DNA of 46,457 bases from Streptomyces cinereus (GTDB taxonomy: Bacteria > Pseudomonadota > Gammaproteobacteria > Pseudomonadales > Moraxellaceae), in NCBI GenBank assembly GCA_014647715.1, contig BMPS01000019.1:1-46457 (forward strand), read 5' to 3'. Shown piece after piece: positions 29,994 through 39,486 of the stretch; position 1 is the stretch's first letter; each line of letters begins with the position of its first letter. Under the pieces are notes generated by a model. The model was not told the DNA's origin. It saw only the letters and a program-made list of their open reading frames with translations, and searched no databases. Made by a program: the position numbers and the translations under genes.

Positions 29994-31137
29994 ATGATTT
30001 CTCGGATGCTCAATAGAAGACGTTTTTTAGGGTATGGCTTGGGTGTTGGCGGCGCCGTTTTAACAGGGGGTCTGGCAAGTAATCTAACGGGTTGTCAAAA
30101 AGCGAGCGAAACCGCGACTAGCACTGCGGCGTCTGAGCCTACTGCCAGTCAAGGCGGCAAGGTCGTCAATGTTTATAACTGGACGGAGTATATCTCTGAC
30201 CAAATGCTTAAAGATTTTACCGCAGAGACAGGTATCGACGTTATTTATAGCACCTTTGATTCTAACGAAGCCATGTATGCCAAACTCAAACTGATGAATG
30301 GTAGTGGTGAGTATGATGTGGCGTTTCCAGGGACGGATTTTGTCGACAAAATGCGTAAAGAAGGGATGCTTGAGCCGCTCGACCATGCCAAATTAACCAA
30401 TTTTGGCAACCTTGGCAAAACCTTTATCAATGCCCCTTTTGACCCTGAAAACAAGTTTAGTATCCCCTATCTATGGGGCTCATCAGGCATTGCAGTCAAT
30501 ACCAAACGCATTGCTAAAGCAAGCTTGAGCAGCTGGAATGACTTATGGCAACCGCAATACGAAGGGCGCGTTATGCTAATGAATGACATCCGTGACGTGT
30601 TCACCATGAGTCTATTGACCCTTGGCTATAACGGCAGTACCAAAAACCCTGAAGCCATCAAACAGGCTTATGAAAAACTCACCAAACTGATGCCCAATGT
30701 GCGTACCTTTAACTCAGATGCACCGCGCATGCCGTTTATGGAAGGGGAAACCTACTTGGGCTTGGCTTGGAACGGTGAAGTCATCATGGCGCAAGACCAA
30801 GGGATGCCAGAGCTCGATTTTGTGTATCCAAAAGAAGGCGCTATTATGTGGATGGATAACATGGTCATCCCCAAAAAATGCCAAAAACAACGAGAACGCG
30901 CATAAGTTTATCGATTTTATCTTGCGACCCAAATACGCTGCCATGATTAGCGAAGAAATCGGCTACGGCTCGCCCAATGAGGCGGCAAAAAAAGAGATGC
31001 CACCTGAGCTTGCCAACAATCCGATTGTGTATCCGCCAGCTGATTTGCTAAAACATGCCATGTTTCGTGAAGACGTTGGCGATGAGATAATGGCGCTATA
31101 TCAGCAGTATTGGGATAGGCTCAAAGTGGATATGTGA
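29994..31137 (+). pseudogene. potD: PotD-type polyamine-binding protein with frameshift
   Basis: Substrate-binding component. The N-terminus carries a twin-arginine motif (NRRRFLGYG) and a lipobox (LTGC), so the precursor would be a Tat-exported lipoprotein. The binding fold begins VVNVYNWTEYIS, typical of PotD/PotF. The first frame ends at 30905 after an abnormal tail. The correct C-terminus (NAHKFIDFILRP onward) continues in the +1 frame to 31137. The shift is at a run of six A (30873-30878), where five would restore the frame. Cause: real insertion or homopolymer error. It has a good AAGGAG ribosome binding site, and a terminator follows. Confidence 0.88.
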
Positions 31138-31167
31138 TTTTTCAATAAGCGGTCATTAAAAAACTAT

Positions 31168-31204
31168 AAAAAAAGCGGGCTTATGATTAAGTCCGCTTTT
31201 TTTA
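31168..31204. terminator. Bidirectional terminator between potD and gor
   Basis: AAAAAGCGG pairs with CCGCTTTTT across a 14-base loop, with A and T runs on both sides. It serves the convergent potD and gor. Confidence 0.85.
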
Positions 31205-31217
31205 CCTTAAAATTCGC

Positions 31218-32588
31218 TTAGCGCATGGTGACAAACTCTTCTGAGCCAGTCGGATGAATCGCCACCGTGTCATCAAAATCGCGTTTGGTTGCGCCCATTT
31301 TGATAGCCACAGCAAAACCTTGAATCATCTCATCGACGCCAAAACCTACACCATGCAAGCCCACCACTTTTTCTTCCTCACCTACACAAATCAGCTTCAT
31401 GTGGCACGGCTCACGGTGCTTGGTCACTGCACTATACATCGGGGTAAAACTGGATTTATAGACTTTAACCGCATTGATGCCATAGCCTTTGACCGCCTCT
31501 TCTTCACTCAGTCCTACAGTACCAATCGGTGGATGGCTAAAAATCACGCTCGGCACTAGGTTATAGTCCAAATGCTCATTGGGTTTGTTGTTAAACAAGC
31601 GCTCAGATAGTCTGCGACCTGCTGCCACCGCCACTGGGGTCAATTGAATACCATGTTCGATAATATCGCCGACGGCATAGATACCTTGGACATTGGTATT
31701 TTGATAGGCATCGACTTTAACAAAGCCTTGCTCATTGAGTTCAACGCCCGCTTTATCAAGATTGATGGTATCGGTTGCAGGTACGCGACCCGTTGCCCAA
31801 ATCAAACAATCCACCGTCAAGGTCTCATTGTTTGACAATTCAATGCTCAATGAGCCGTCCTGATTTTTGCGTACTTGTTGTGGCAACAATCCATAATGAA
31901 ATTCAATACCATCATCTTGCATGATATGGGTGAGCGTGGTGACAATGTCGGCATCAAAGTTTTTGAGCGCCCGCTTGCTACGCACAATCAGATAGGTTTT
32001 TGAGCCCAATGCATTCATCACTCCTGCAATCTCGACACCGATATAGCCTGACCCCACAATCGCTACCCGCGGTGGCAACTCGGTCAAGTCAAAAAAACCA
32101 TCCGAGTCAATACCCAACTCTGCCCCTTCAATCGCTGGGCGAACAGGTCGACCGCCCATCGCTAGCAAAATATGGTCAGCGGTAATGGTCTCTACCGTGC
32201 CGTCATTTTTATACACCTCAACCGTATGTTTATCAGCAAATTTGGCAAAACCATGAATCACATCGACTTGGTTATTTTTAAGACTATTGTTGTACGACTG
32301 ATGAATACGGCTGATATAAGCTTGGCGACTTTGTACCAATTTGGCAAAATCAAATTGTTTAACCTCCAAATCAAAGCCATAGTCAGGCGCATAATGATGG
32401 ATCGCTGCTGCCATATTGGCGCCATACCACATCACTTTTTTGGGCACACAGCCCACATTGACGCAAGTACCGCCTAGCTGCTTGGCTTCAATCAAGGCAC
32501 ATTTTTTACCATAACTGGCAGCACGGTTGATGGATGCAATGCCCCCTGACCCACCACCAATCGCGATATAATCATAATGTTTGCTCAT
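31218..32588 (-). CDS. gor: Glutathione reductase (456 aa)
   Basis: FAD-dependent disulfide reductase that regenerates glutathione with NADPH. It has the N-terminal FAD motif GGGSGG (11-16), the redox disulfide Cys42-Cys47 ([13 protein letters not shown]), the NADPH-binding GSGYIG near residue 177, and the C-terminal HPTGSEE with the active-site His. The Arg pair in the NADPH region (RSKRAL) favours NADPH. Length matches E. coli Gor (450 aa). A single gene, convergent with the transporter operon. Confidence 0.95.
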   Translation of the reverse strand: MSKHYDYIAIGGGSGGIASINRAASYGKKCALIEAKQLGGTCVNVGCVPKKVMWYGANMAAAIHHYAPDYGFDLEVKQFDFAKLVQSRQAYISRIHQSYNNSLKNNQVDVIHGFAKFADKHTVEVYKNDGTVETITADHILLAMGGRPVRPAIEGAELGIDSDGFFDLTELPPRVAIVGSGYIGVEIAGVMNALGSKTYLIVRSKRALKNFDADIVTTLTHIMQDDGIEFHYGLLPQQVRKNQDGSLSIELSNNETLTVDCLIWATGRVPATDTINLDKAGVELNEQGFVKVDAYQNTNVQGIYAVGDIIEHGIQLTPVAVAAGRRLSERLFNNKPNEHLDYNLVPSVIFSHPPIGTVGLSEEEAVKGYGINAVKVYKSSFTPMYSAVTKHREPCHMKLICVGEEEKVVGLHGVGFGVDEMIQGFAVAIKMGATKRDFDDTVAIHPTGSEEFVTMR

Positions 32589-32721
32589 AATTCTTCCTGT
32601 TTTTTGGTTATCTTCAAAGTTACATGTGGTTATTTTACCAAGTTTTGGCGGCTAGAAAAGTTGTTAATTCTCACCTTTCTCATTGATAAAATAAAACAAA
32701 TTAGCTTTTTTTTGAATAATT

Positions 32722-33945
32722 TTAATGAAAAAGGTTTAAACACCCTTGCCTCACCGCAAAAGGCATCAGATAAAATCGGGTTTTTTTGGGTTGACAAAAT
32801 TCAATCGGCTGTGCCAGCAATTGCGTGCTTAGTGTTGGCACAATCAGCCAAGCTTCGTCAGCATCAAATTCACTGGCGTAGGTAAGCAGTTGGTACATGT
32901 CTGCCAAGCTTATGTCGTTAAAAGTAGCCGTTTTTTTCCATTTTACATCGGCGATAATGAGTTTATCGGCAGACTTTAGCCAAATATCGGGTTTGATGGT
33001 TAACCCCTGCTGCACGGTCAATGGCTGTCTTTTTTGCTCAACTAGCTCAAAATTCTGCGCTGCAAATTGTTCTTGGATTTTCCTGCCCACCCATTTTTCA
33101 AAGGCAAATGGCATATTCACCAGCCAAGTTGGGGTCAAAAACTGCCCTTGGCTACTGGCTTGTTGTAGCGTCAGCAGCGCATAACAAAAGCTGATAAAAG
33201 TATAATTACGCTGGGCAAGCAGACTGGGCAAGGCGGTCAACTCTTGTAGCGCTTGAGACAATAAGGTGTCGTATAAGTCGTTGGCAACTGTACCCACTGC
33301 CTGCCACTGCGGCAGTAATGGGCTCGACAATGGGCTGCTAGCCATGCTGCCTATCACCCGCTCGATGGTGGTTTTTACCAAACGATTGCCAGCGGTATCC
33401 ATCACAAAATTTTCAGTCTGATGATAAAACTTATGCGGCTGGTGGAAATTATGCTGCAATTGCTCTTTGACCAGTAATTTACCCTGCAGATAGGGCTGAT
33501 TTTGCTCAAATTGCTGATATTGCTGATTGGGCACATACTGCGCAAATCCCTGCCAAAAATACGCTTGCAGCCACTCGCTAAGCGATAGCGAATGATTGCT
33601 AGCTGGAGGATTGATGGGTAGTTGATTGGCTAGATTGGGTAAGGACTTGGGCAATAAGGCTTGCCACACCGCTGTCAGCATCTGTTGCACCCATTGACGG
33701 GTTTGGGTAACTTCATCAGCATGAGTGATTTGGCTTTGTGCAAGTTTTGGCAAAATCTCAACTTGCCCGCCACTGGGCAACCCGATCACACCGATATAGT
33801 GGCTCACTTTGAGTTGCCACTGCTGCTGTTTACGCTCAATGCGAAACACGTCAAAATTTTGCTCGATAAGCCAGTCAAAATCCTGCCCATCGTCAAAATC
33901 TGCCGCAGTCAGGTAACTATGTTCAAACGTGATGGTGGCTTTCAT
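32722..33945 (-). CDS. mcrC: McrC-type restriction nuclease subunit (407 aa)
   Basis: Nuclease partner of an McrBC-type (type IV) restriction system, which cuts modified DNA with energy from McrB nucleotide hydrolysis. The N-terminal McrC domain (about 1-120) contains VSHYIGVIGLPSG and VEILPK, typical of the family. The C-terminal PD-(D/E)xK nuclease has KPDIWL near residue 316 and ADVKWKK near residue 334. Its ATG overlaps the mcrB stop (ATGA, 33942-33945), so it is translationally coupled. It is the last gene of the operon; no clear terminator is seen before gor. Confidence 0.9.
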   Translation of the reverse strand: MKATITFEHSYLTAADFDDGQDFDWLIEQNFDVFRIERKQQQWQLKVSHYIGVIGLPSGGQVEILPKLAQSQITHADEVTQTRQWVQQMLTAVWQALLPKSLPNLANQLPINPPASNHSLSLSEWLQAYFWQGFAQYVPNQQYQQFEQNQPYLQGKLLVKEQLQHNFHQPHKFYHQTENFVMDTAGNRLVKTTIERVIGSMASSPLSSPLLPQWQAVGTVANDLYDTLLSQALQELTALPSLLAQRNYTFISFCYALLTLQQASSQGQFLTPTWLVNMPFAFEKWVGRKIQEQFAAQNFELVEQKRQPLTVQQGLTIKPDIWLKSADKLIIADVKWKKTATFNDISLADMYQLLTYASEFDADEAWLIVPTLSTQLLAQPIEFCQPKKTRFYLMPFAVRQGCLNLFH

Positions 33946-35234
33946 TGGGCGCTTTGATAGATTGCAAGATAGCTATTTGGGTCACCAAGCGCATGGGTAT
34001 GGATGTCGAAACCCGCTTGCTGCGCCATAAATCCAGTTGCTTTTTTGTTATCAACTAGCCTGATAAAGGTTTGCCCAAAGACTGCTTGCAAGATTTGTCC
34101 ATGGTGTTGGCAGGCTTGCGCAACTTGTGGGATGATGGATTGGCTAAACGCAGCGCTTAACGCTTGCAGCGAATCAATACCCCACAAAAAACTATGCCCT
34201 AACTGGCTGTCTTTTGCCAAATTTTGCGAGATTCTTTCATTGAGTGCAGTCAACAGTTTGGCTAAATCAATCTCAATCCCATTTGCCATCACTTTACCCA
34301 ACAACTGTGGCTGCGGTCGACACTCAATAAATTCAAAACGGCGGCGAAATGCCATATCGAGCGGCGATAATGAATGATCTTGGCTGTTCATGGTGGCGTA
34401 AATATCGACATTGCTAGGCACACTAAACGGCTGACGCGAATACGCCAAATTCACCGACAGGCTATCTGTCTGTCCTGCGCGTTTGGTCGGTTCAATCAAA
34501 CTCATCAACTCCCCAAACACGCGGGCGACATTGGCGCGGTTGATTTCATCAATCAACATGGCATAACGGTGGCTAGGGTCATGTTTGGCTTGTTGACACA
34601 GTCTAAGAAATGCCCCTGACTCAATGCGATAGCTCATCTGTCCATTGTCCGCGATGTGGGGACGAATGCCTTCGACAAATTCTTCATACCCATACGCTTG
34701 ATGAAAACTGACAAAACTAAAGCGTTCTAGCTTTGGCTGTAAATAGTTGGGCTGAAACTGGCCGTGAATCGCCGCTTGGTAATCATCGAGTTTGGTTTGT
34801 AAATCGCTTAACAACGGCAAACTGTCTGCTAATAAAAACCAATTACTGCTATCGTCTTTATCAAAATACGATTGACTAGCGCGGCTTGTTTGCTTCACCG
34901 TCAGAGAGTTTGGATGACTAAATCGCTGTAATGTTCCCCATACGGTTTGACTCAAATTTTCATTACCCTCTCTTAGCGCGGCTTTTTGTAAAAAAAATGG
35001 ATGCTGCATGATTTCTGGTACTTTTAATAGCAACTTACCTTTTTTTCTTTCATCTAAAAATACTAAGGAAATCACCTCTAGCCAATTCATAGGGTTAACT
35101 AATGCTTTGAGCAAATCATCCGCATTGGCTACTGGCAATAGCTCGGTATATTGTTTGGCGATTTGTTGCAGTTGATAGGTCTTACCTGTCCCTGCTACGC
35201 CCGTATAGATAATATTTTTTGCTAGCTCACTCAT
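33942..35234 (-). CDS. mcrB: McrB-type AAA+ NTPase with internal insertion (430 aa)
   Basis: Motor subunit of an McrBC-type system. Walker A GVAGTGKT is at residues 12-19, so there is no N-terminal modified-base reader domain as in E. coli McrB. After Walker A comes an insertion of about 125 residues (about 35-160), beginning near MNWLEVISLVFLDE and ending near SSNWFLL, with a winged-helix-like look. The AAA core then resumes with FVSFHQAYGYEEFVEGIRP, Walker B MLIDEINR (about 227) and MNSQDHSLSPLD (about 280), then RRRF. The motif that reads NTAD in GTP-using E. coli McrB is NSQD here. Both ends overlap neighbours by ATGA. Confidence 0.88.
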   Translation of the reverse strand: MSELAKNIIYTGVAGTGKTYQLQQIAKQYTELLPVANADDLLKALVNPMNWLEVISLVFLDERKKGKLLLKVPEIMQHPFFLQKAALREGNENLSQTVWGTLQRFSHPNSLTVKQTSRASQSYFDKDDSSNWFLLADSLPLLSDLQTKLDDYQAAIHGQFQPNYLQPKLERFSFVSFHQAYGYEEFVEGIRPHIADNGQMSYRIESGAFLRLCQQAKHDPSHRYAMLIDEINRANVARVFGELMSLIEPTKRAGQTDSLSVNLAYSRQPFSVPSNVDIYATMNSQDHSLSPLDMAFRRRFEFIECRPQPQLLGKVMANGIEIDLAKLLTALNERISQNLAKDSQLGHSFLWGIDSLQALSAAFSQSIIPQVAQACQHHGQILQAVFGQTFIRLVDNKKATGFMAQQAGFDIHTHALGDPNSYLAIYQSAQ

Positions 35235-35545
35235 GACAGATTATCACTCACGATGGTCATACCTGCCGCTTTTGCTGCACGCGTACCACCCGTCAAATGG
35301 ACGATATCCCGATTTGGGTCAATTTCATTGAGCAAAGCGACAGCTTTGGCGGCTTTGCTGCCGCCACCGCATAGCACATAGATAGTGCCATCCGTGGTGG
35401 CCAATAACTCTGCCGTCAGCGTATCCAAGGGTTGGTTTTTGGCACACTCAATATGTCCTTGCGCAAACGCTTTACTATCCCGTACATCCCAAACGGTATC
35501 GTTTGCGGTGGCAGAAAAATCGGTAATGGCTAGCTCACGAATCAT
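35231..35545 (-). CDS. Rhodanese-like domain protein, first gene of the mcrBC operon (104 aa)
   Basis: A single rhodanese domain. It has the front motif VWDVRDSKAFAQGHI, a catalytic Cys59 in the loop CGGGSK, and HLTGGTRAAKAAG near the C-terminus. Active rhodaneses carry sulfur as a persulfide on this Cys. The loop has Lys rather than Arg at its end, so activity is uncertain. No signal peptide, so it is cytoplasmic. Its stop overlaps the mcrB start (ATGA, 35231-35234), so it is translated with mcrBC. It may be a chance partner or a part of the system. Confidence 0.85.
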   Translation of the reverse strand: MIRELAITDFSATANDTVWDVRDSKAFAQGHIECAKNQPLDTLTAELLATTDGTIYVLCGGGSKAAKAVALLNEIDPNRDIVHLTGGTRAAKAAGMTIVSDNLS

Positions 35546-35756
35546 GGTTACCTCTTAATTTTTAATGTCTATTTTGTGATGGCTTATTATGGATAAGCTG
35601 ACGAAATTTATCAAATCAGCGATTAATAACCAAATGTTTGCATCACCTTAACTATTTTTATCAAGTCTTTGACAAATTATGATTTATAATTCATTCCAAT
35701 ATTTTATGTATCTGAATTTTCACTTAAACTTTTATTATCTAAGGAGGGATGACATT

Positions 35757-37103
35757 ATGACAACCGCTTCAACTGCGCACCCTGATCATCAGCATACCGC
35801 GCTACGCAATGACCCAAAAAAGGTCGCCGTGGCATCCATGATTGGTACGGCTATTGAGTTTTATGATTATTATATTTATGCCGCTGCGGCGGTATTGATT
35901 TTTAATACCCAGTTTTTTGATAAAACCGATGAAAAAGCGGCGATGCTTTACTCGCTTTCGACATTGGCATTGGCATTTATTGCCCGCCCTTTCGGTTCAG
36001 CGTTATTTGGTCACTTTGGTGATAAACTCGGTCGTAAAAAAACCTTGGTGGCCTCTCTGCTCACCATGGGTTTGTCAACCGTAGCGATTGGTTTGCTACC
36101 AACTTATGCCCAAGTAGGCGTCATTGCCCCATTATTGTTATGTTTACTTCGTGTGGGTCAAGGGATTGGGCTTGGCGGTGAATGGGGCGGTGCTGCCTTG
36201 GTCGCCACCGAAAATGCGCCAGAAGGCAAACGTGCTTGGTATGGTACTTTCCCGCAGTTAGGCGCGCCGATTGGGTTATTTTTAGCCAATTTAGTGTTCT
36301 TTTTACTCAGTTATTTTTTAGGAAAAGATGCCTTGGTCGAGTGGGCATGGCGCATCCCGTTTCTCATTTCAATCGTGCTTGTGGGTGTGGGTCTTTGGGT
36401 ACGTTTAAGCCTGCATGAAAGCCATGTATTCCTTACCGCTGAAGCCGAAGGCAAAAAAGTTAATGCCCCTGTGTCAAAAGTCATTACCCAATATTGGCGT
36501 CCGATTATGCAAGGCACATTCTTGATGGCGATGACTTATGTGATTTTTTATATCATGACTGCCTTCGTACAAGCCTATTCAAAAAGCCCGGCAAAAATAT
36601 CTTCTTTTGGCTTTCCAACCGGGTTAGGTATTGCCCCAAATACCTTTACTGGCTTTTTATTGGTGGCTGCGATTGTGTTTGGTATTTTTACCAGTATCTC
36701 AGGGATTGGTGCGGACAAAATCGGTCGTAAAAAATGGCTGATTGGCGTGACTATATTATGTATGGTGTTTGCCTGCTTTATGCCAATGCTGCTCAGCAAT
36801 GGCACGCCAACCACGGTATTTATTTTCCTCATTTTGGGCATGGCATGTATGGGTATGTCGTTTGGTCCAATGGCAGCATTATTGCCAGAGCTGTTCCCCA
36901 CCGAAGTACGGTATTCAGGTGCGTCACTGGCTTACAATCTAGCAGCGATTGTGGGTGCATCGATTCCTGCGATTTATGCCATCAAAATCAATGAGCAATA
37001 TGGCATGAAAGGTGTGGCTATATATATTGTGATTAACGGTTTGATTTCTCTCATCGCGTTACTCTCAATTAAAGAAACCAAAAATATTGATTTGATGGAT
37101 TAA
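35757..37103 (+). CDS. MFS transporter, metabolite:H+ symporter family, YhjE-like (448 aa)
   Basis: Inner-membrane transporter with twelve predicted helices. It has the MHS-family start GTAIEFYDYYIYAAAA, the loop motif GHFGDKLGRKKTL between helices 2 and 3, GLGGEWGGAALVATENAP, and LLPELFPTEVRYSGAS in the second half. These resemble E. coli YhjE most, and more distantly ShiA, ProP and KgtP. The substrate is probably a small organic acid or zwitterion but cannot be read from sequence. The chosen ATG has AAGGAGGG upstream; a start at 35679 would add 26 residues. A terminator follows. Confidence 0.9.
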   Translation: MTTASTAHPDHQHTALRNDPKKVAVASMIGTAIEFYDYYIYAAAAVLIFNTQFFDKTDEKAAMLYSLSTLALAFIARPFGSALFGHFGDKLGRKKTLVASLLTMGLSTVAIGLLPTYAQVGVIAPLLLCLLRVGQGIGLGGEWGGAALVATENAPEGKRAWYGTFPQLGAPIGLFLANLVFFLLSYFLGKDALVEWAWRIPFLISIVLVGVGLWVRLSLHESHVFLTAEAEGKKVNAPVSKVITQYWRPIMQGTFLMAMTYVIFYIMTAFVQAYSKSPAKISSFGFPTGLGIAPNTFTGFLLVAAIVFGIFTSISGIGADKIGRKKWLIGVTILCMVFACFMPMLLSNGTPTTVFIFLILGMACMGMSFGPMAALLPELFPTEVRYSGASLAYNLAAIVGASIPAIYAIKINEQYGMKGVAIYIVINGLISLIALLSIKETKNIDLMD

Positions 37104-37127
37104 AAGATAGACTAAAAACTAACACCT

Positions 37128-37159
37128 AAAAAACGCTGGCAAATGCTGGCGTTTTTTTT
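37128..37159 (+). terminator. Terminator after the MFS transporter
   Basis: AAAAAACGC pairs with GCGTTTTTT across a 12-base loop, followed by T. It lies 24 bp past the stop codon. Confidence 0.75.
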
Positions 37160-37192
37160 GCCCAAGGCGGTTATAATAAACCTTTCAATACC

Positions 37193-37771
37193 ATGAGACC
37201 TAGGATGAAAGCCTATAATCGCTGTGAATGGTGCGGCACGGACCCACTTTATCAAGCTTACCATGACAATGAATGGGGAAAGCCCAGTTATGACGACCGC
37301 CATCTATTTGCCATGCTGTGTTTAGAAGGCATGCAAGCGGGACTCAGCTGGATTACCATACTCAAAAAACGCGAGTGTTATTACCAAGTATTTGCTGATT
37401 TTGACCCTGCAATTATCGCGCAGTTTGATGATGACATGATCGATAGTCTCATGACCGATGTTGGCATTATTCGCCACCGCGGTAAAATCAAAGCCATCAT
37501 CAACAATGCCAAATGCTATCTAAAAATCACCCAAACGCAATCTTTTAGCGATTATCTTTGGAACTTATCGCCTAGCGGCGTGGCAAAAATACCGCAGGAT
37601 AACCACCCAAAAACCTTTGCTGATATCCCCACCAACACTGAATATTCAGATAACATGTCAAAAGCGCTTAAAAAAGACGGGTTTAAATTTGTGGGCTCGA
37701 CGATTTGCTATGCGTTTATGCAAGCAGTCGGTATGGTGAATGACCATGTAGCGGCGTGTGATTTTCGCTAA
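37193..37771 (+). CDS. tag: DNA-3-methyladenine glycosylase I, Tag (192 aa)
   Basis: Base-excision repair enzyme that removes 3-methyladenine from alkylated DNA. The start RCEWCGTDPLYQAYHDNEWGKP is diagnostic when read in two parts, and the C-terminus DHVAAC gives the His and Cys of the zinc snap. The GLSWITILKKRE and GFKFVGSTICYAFMQAVG segments are also typical. Start either at 37193 or at 37205; neither has a strong ribosome binding site. Length agrees with E. coli Tag (187 aa). A single gene. Confidence 0.95.
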   Translation: MRPRMKAYNRCEWCGTDPLYQAYHDNEWGKPSYDDRHLFAMLCLEGMQAGLSWITILKKRECYYQVFADFDPAIIAQFDDDMIDSLMTDVGIIRHRGKIKAIINNAKCYLKITQTQSFSDYLWNLSPSGVAKIPQDNHPKTFADIPTNTEYSDNMSKALKKDGFKFVGSTICYAFMQAVGMVNDHVAACDFR

Positions 37772-37805
37772 GCGGGTTCAATAGTCAACAGCGGATAACA
37801 TATTC

Positions 37806-37839
37806 CTCGATGCTACAGATTTCTCGGTGCTACAGACCC
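37806..37839. repeat. 17-bp x2 tandem repeat across the BLUF stop codon
   Basis: CTCGATGCTACAGATTT (37806-37822) and CTCGGTGCTACAGACCC (37823-37839) are contiguous, with 14 of 17 bases identical. The second copy covers the TAG stop (37830-37832) and the final codons of the BLUF gene. Confidence 0.85.
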
Positions 37840-38408
37840 CAAAATAGGCTAAAACTAATCAAAATCAATACCAGTAAAATGCTCTGAACCAATAAAAAAT
37901 GCTGATGCACTTTGAGCAATCCGCGCAGACTGACCCCATAATGACTGACATTTTTGAGAGAATAACTTTGAAAATCCACCAAGCTACGGCGATGATATTG
38001 TGACCGCATTACCTCAACAAACTTATCAGCCGCTGCCGCTGTCGACCCAGCTGGCAATACAGGTAAAAACGCATTGATAACATCTTCATGCGTTTCTGGG
38101 TTATTGATATTGACCATCAACATTTGCCAATCTTGAAATAGCCGTTGTTCGATCACCCCTTTAGACTTGAGCGTGACATCGCGGTTGCGCCCATCATGCT
38201 GAATGTTACCAAATAATTGCTCAATCGCTGATTTTTCGCCTTCAATGTACTGAAAAAAATAGCCATTACCAAAGCACAAAAAACCGGTAATCTGATGGGC
38301 AAGGTTCTCACGCTGTGCCACCGTCATGATATCAGACAGCGTTCTAGGGGTTACGCCAGCTTTCAACGTCATGCGGCTCACATAAGTTAGATAATGAATT
38401 TGCCCCAA
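37830..38408 (-). CDS. BLUF-domain blue-light sensor with C-terminal membrane helix (192 aa)
   Basis: Flavin-binding photoreceptor. The BLUF domain (about 3-98) has the photochemical Tyr9 (LTYVS), Asn35 (RENLAHQITG) and Gln53 (FFQYIEG), then NRDVTLKSKG and DWQMLMVN. About 70 residues of uncertain fold follow. Residues 170-190 form one strongly hydrophobic helix (LVQSILLVLILISFSLF), predicting a tail anchor with the sensor in the cytoplasm. Acinetobacter BlsA is a soluble BLUF protein of about 156 aa, so the anchor is a difference. No output domain is recognised. It is convergent with tag and separated from rarD by 100 bp. Confidence 0.92.
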   Translation of the reverse strand: MGQIHYLTYVSRMTLKAGVTPRTLSDIMTVAQRENLAHQITGFLCFGNGYFFQYIEGEKSAIEQLFGNIQHDGRNRDVTLKSKGVIEQRLFQDWQMLMVNINNPETHEDVINAFLPVLPAGSTAAAADKFVEVMRSQYHRRSLVDFQSYSLKNVSHYGVSLRGLLKVHQHFLLVQSILLVLILISFSLFWGL

Positions 38409-38508
38409 GCAGCACCTCAGTCTTTATGGTTGTACAATTTTTGTTCAGCGCAATTTTAACAATTTCTTACATACTTATCCATCCATTAAATCAAGAATAT
38501 TAGCTTAC

Positions 38509-39486
38509 CTAGTCACAAATAGCGATTGAGTGGTTATTTTTGGACGCTCGTATTGCATTTACGATCATCAGCAATACCCCTACCCAAATTAAAGCAAAAC
38601 TGGCAATCATGGTACCATTGACAGCTTCATGCAGCACAAAAATGGACAATAAAAACATCAGCGCAGGTTCAAGATAACTGAGCATACCAAAGGTGTTCAT
38701 CGGCAATACCTGACTGGCTTTAAGATTGGTCTGCATGGCAAGCGCACTAATCATACCCAGTCCAATCAATAGCAGCCCCATTGTCATTGACCCTGTCACT
38801 ATCGATATACTGCTGTTTTGCCATAATAAAAAACCTAGGGCAATCGGTGCAATCACTGACAAATCAACGAACAGCCCCATCAGTGCCGGCACCCCTTGCC
38901 AGCGGCGCAGTCCATAATAAATCGGATACGTCAAACACACCCATGCAGTGACCCACGATACACTCCCCGCGAGCCAAAATTGCAATCCCACCCCTGCTGA
39001 CGCAGCGATAATCGCCGCCCACTGCAATCGATTTAAGATTTCTTTAAACACCACACAGCCCATCAGTACCATCATCAAGGGAAGCAAAAAATACCCCATT
39101 GCGGTATTGACCGCCTGTCCATTGATAGGCGCCCACATAAACAGCCACAGCTGACTTGCCAAAATCGGTGTCGGCAACAGCAATAAAACCCATTGTTGTT
39201 TGTTTAATCCCATCAAAAATGCTTTGAGTTGTCCAAAACTTTGCGTCATTGCCAACAAACCCACCAACCCAAACCACATCGCCACCATGCGCCACAAAAA
39301 AACTTGCGTCCCTGACAACGGCGCAAGCCAGTGACTATACAGATACAGCACGCCAAACAACACATTAGAAATCAATGCCAACACCACCCCAAAACGTAAC
39401 TTTCTGGCAGCGGTAGCGGGGTGAGAAGTTGTTACCTTGGGCTGGACAACGATAGACGATGGTGATAAAACGCTGGAAACTGACAT
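38509..39486 (-). CDS. rarD: EamA-family transporter RarD (325 aa)
   Basis: Ten-helix inner-membrane permease of the drug/metabolite transporter superfamily. The N-terminal block GVVLALISNVLFGVLYLYSHWLAPLSG and LPLMMVLMGCVVFKEILNRLQW fit the RarD branch. E. coli RarD was linked to chloramphenicol sensitivity; its natural substrate is unknown. An AAGGT sequence precedes the ATG. It is divergent from the Lrp-type regulator with 174 bp between, an arrangement often seen when an Lrp-family protein controls an exporter. Confidence 0.87.
   Translation of the reverse strand: MSVSSVLSPSSIVVQPKVTTSHPATAARKLRFGVVLALISNVLFGVLYLYSHWLAPLSGTQVFLWRMVAMWFGLVGLLAMTQSFGQLKAFLMGLNKQQWVLLLLPTPILASQLWLFMWAPINGQAVNTAMGYFLLPLMMVLMGCVVFKEILNRLQWAAIIAASAGVGLQFWLAGSVSWVTAWVCLTYPIYYGLRRWQGVPALMGLFVDLSVIAPIALGFLLWQNSSISIVTGSMTMGLLLIGLGMISALAMQTNLKASQVLPMNTFGMLSYLEPALMFLLSIFVLHEAVNGTMIASFALIWVGVLLMIVNAIRASKNNHSIAICD

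Noticed and set aside
30697-31137. Separate small gene after potD
   Set aside because: Its first part is an out-of-frame shadow of potD; only the part after 30878 is the displaced PotD C-terminus.
35685-35690. TATAAT upstream of the MFS transporter as a promoter with the TTGACA at 35669
   Set aside because: The spacing is only 10 bp, too short for a sigma70 promoter.
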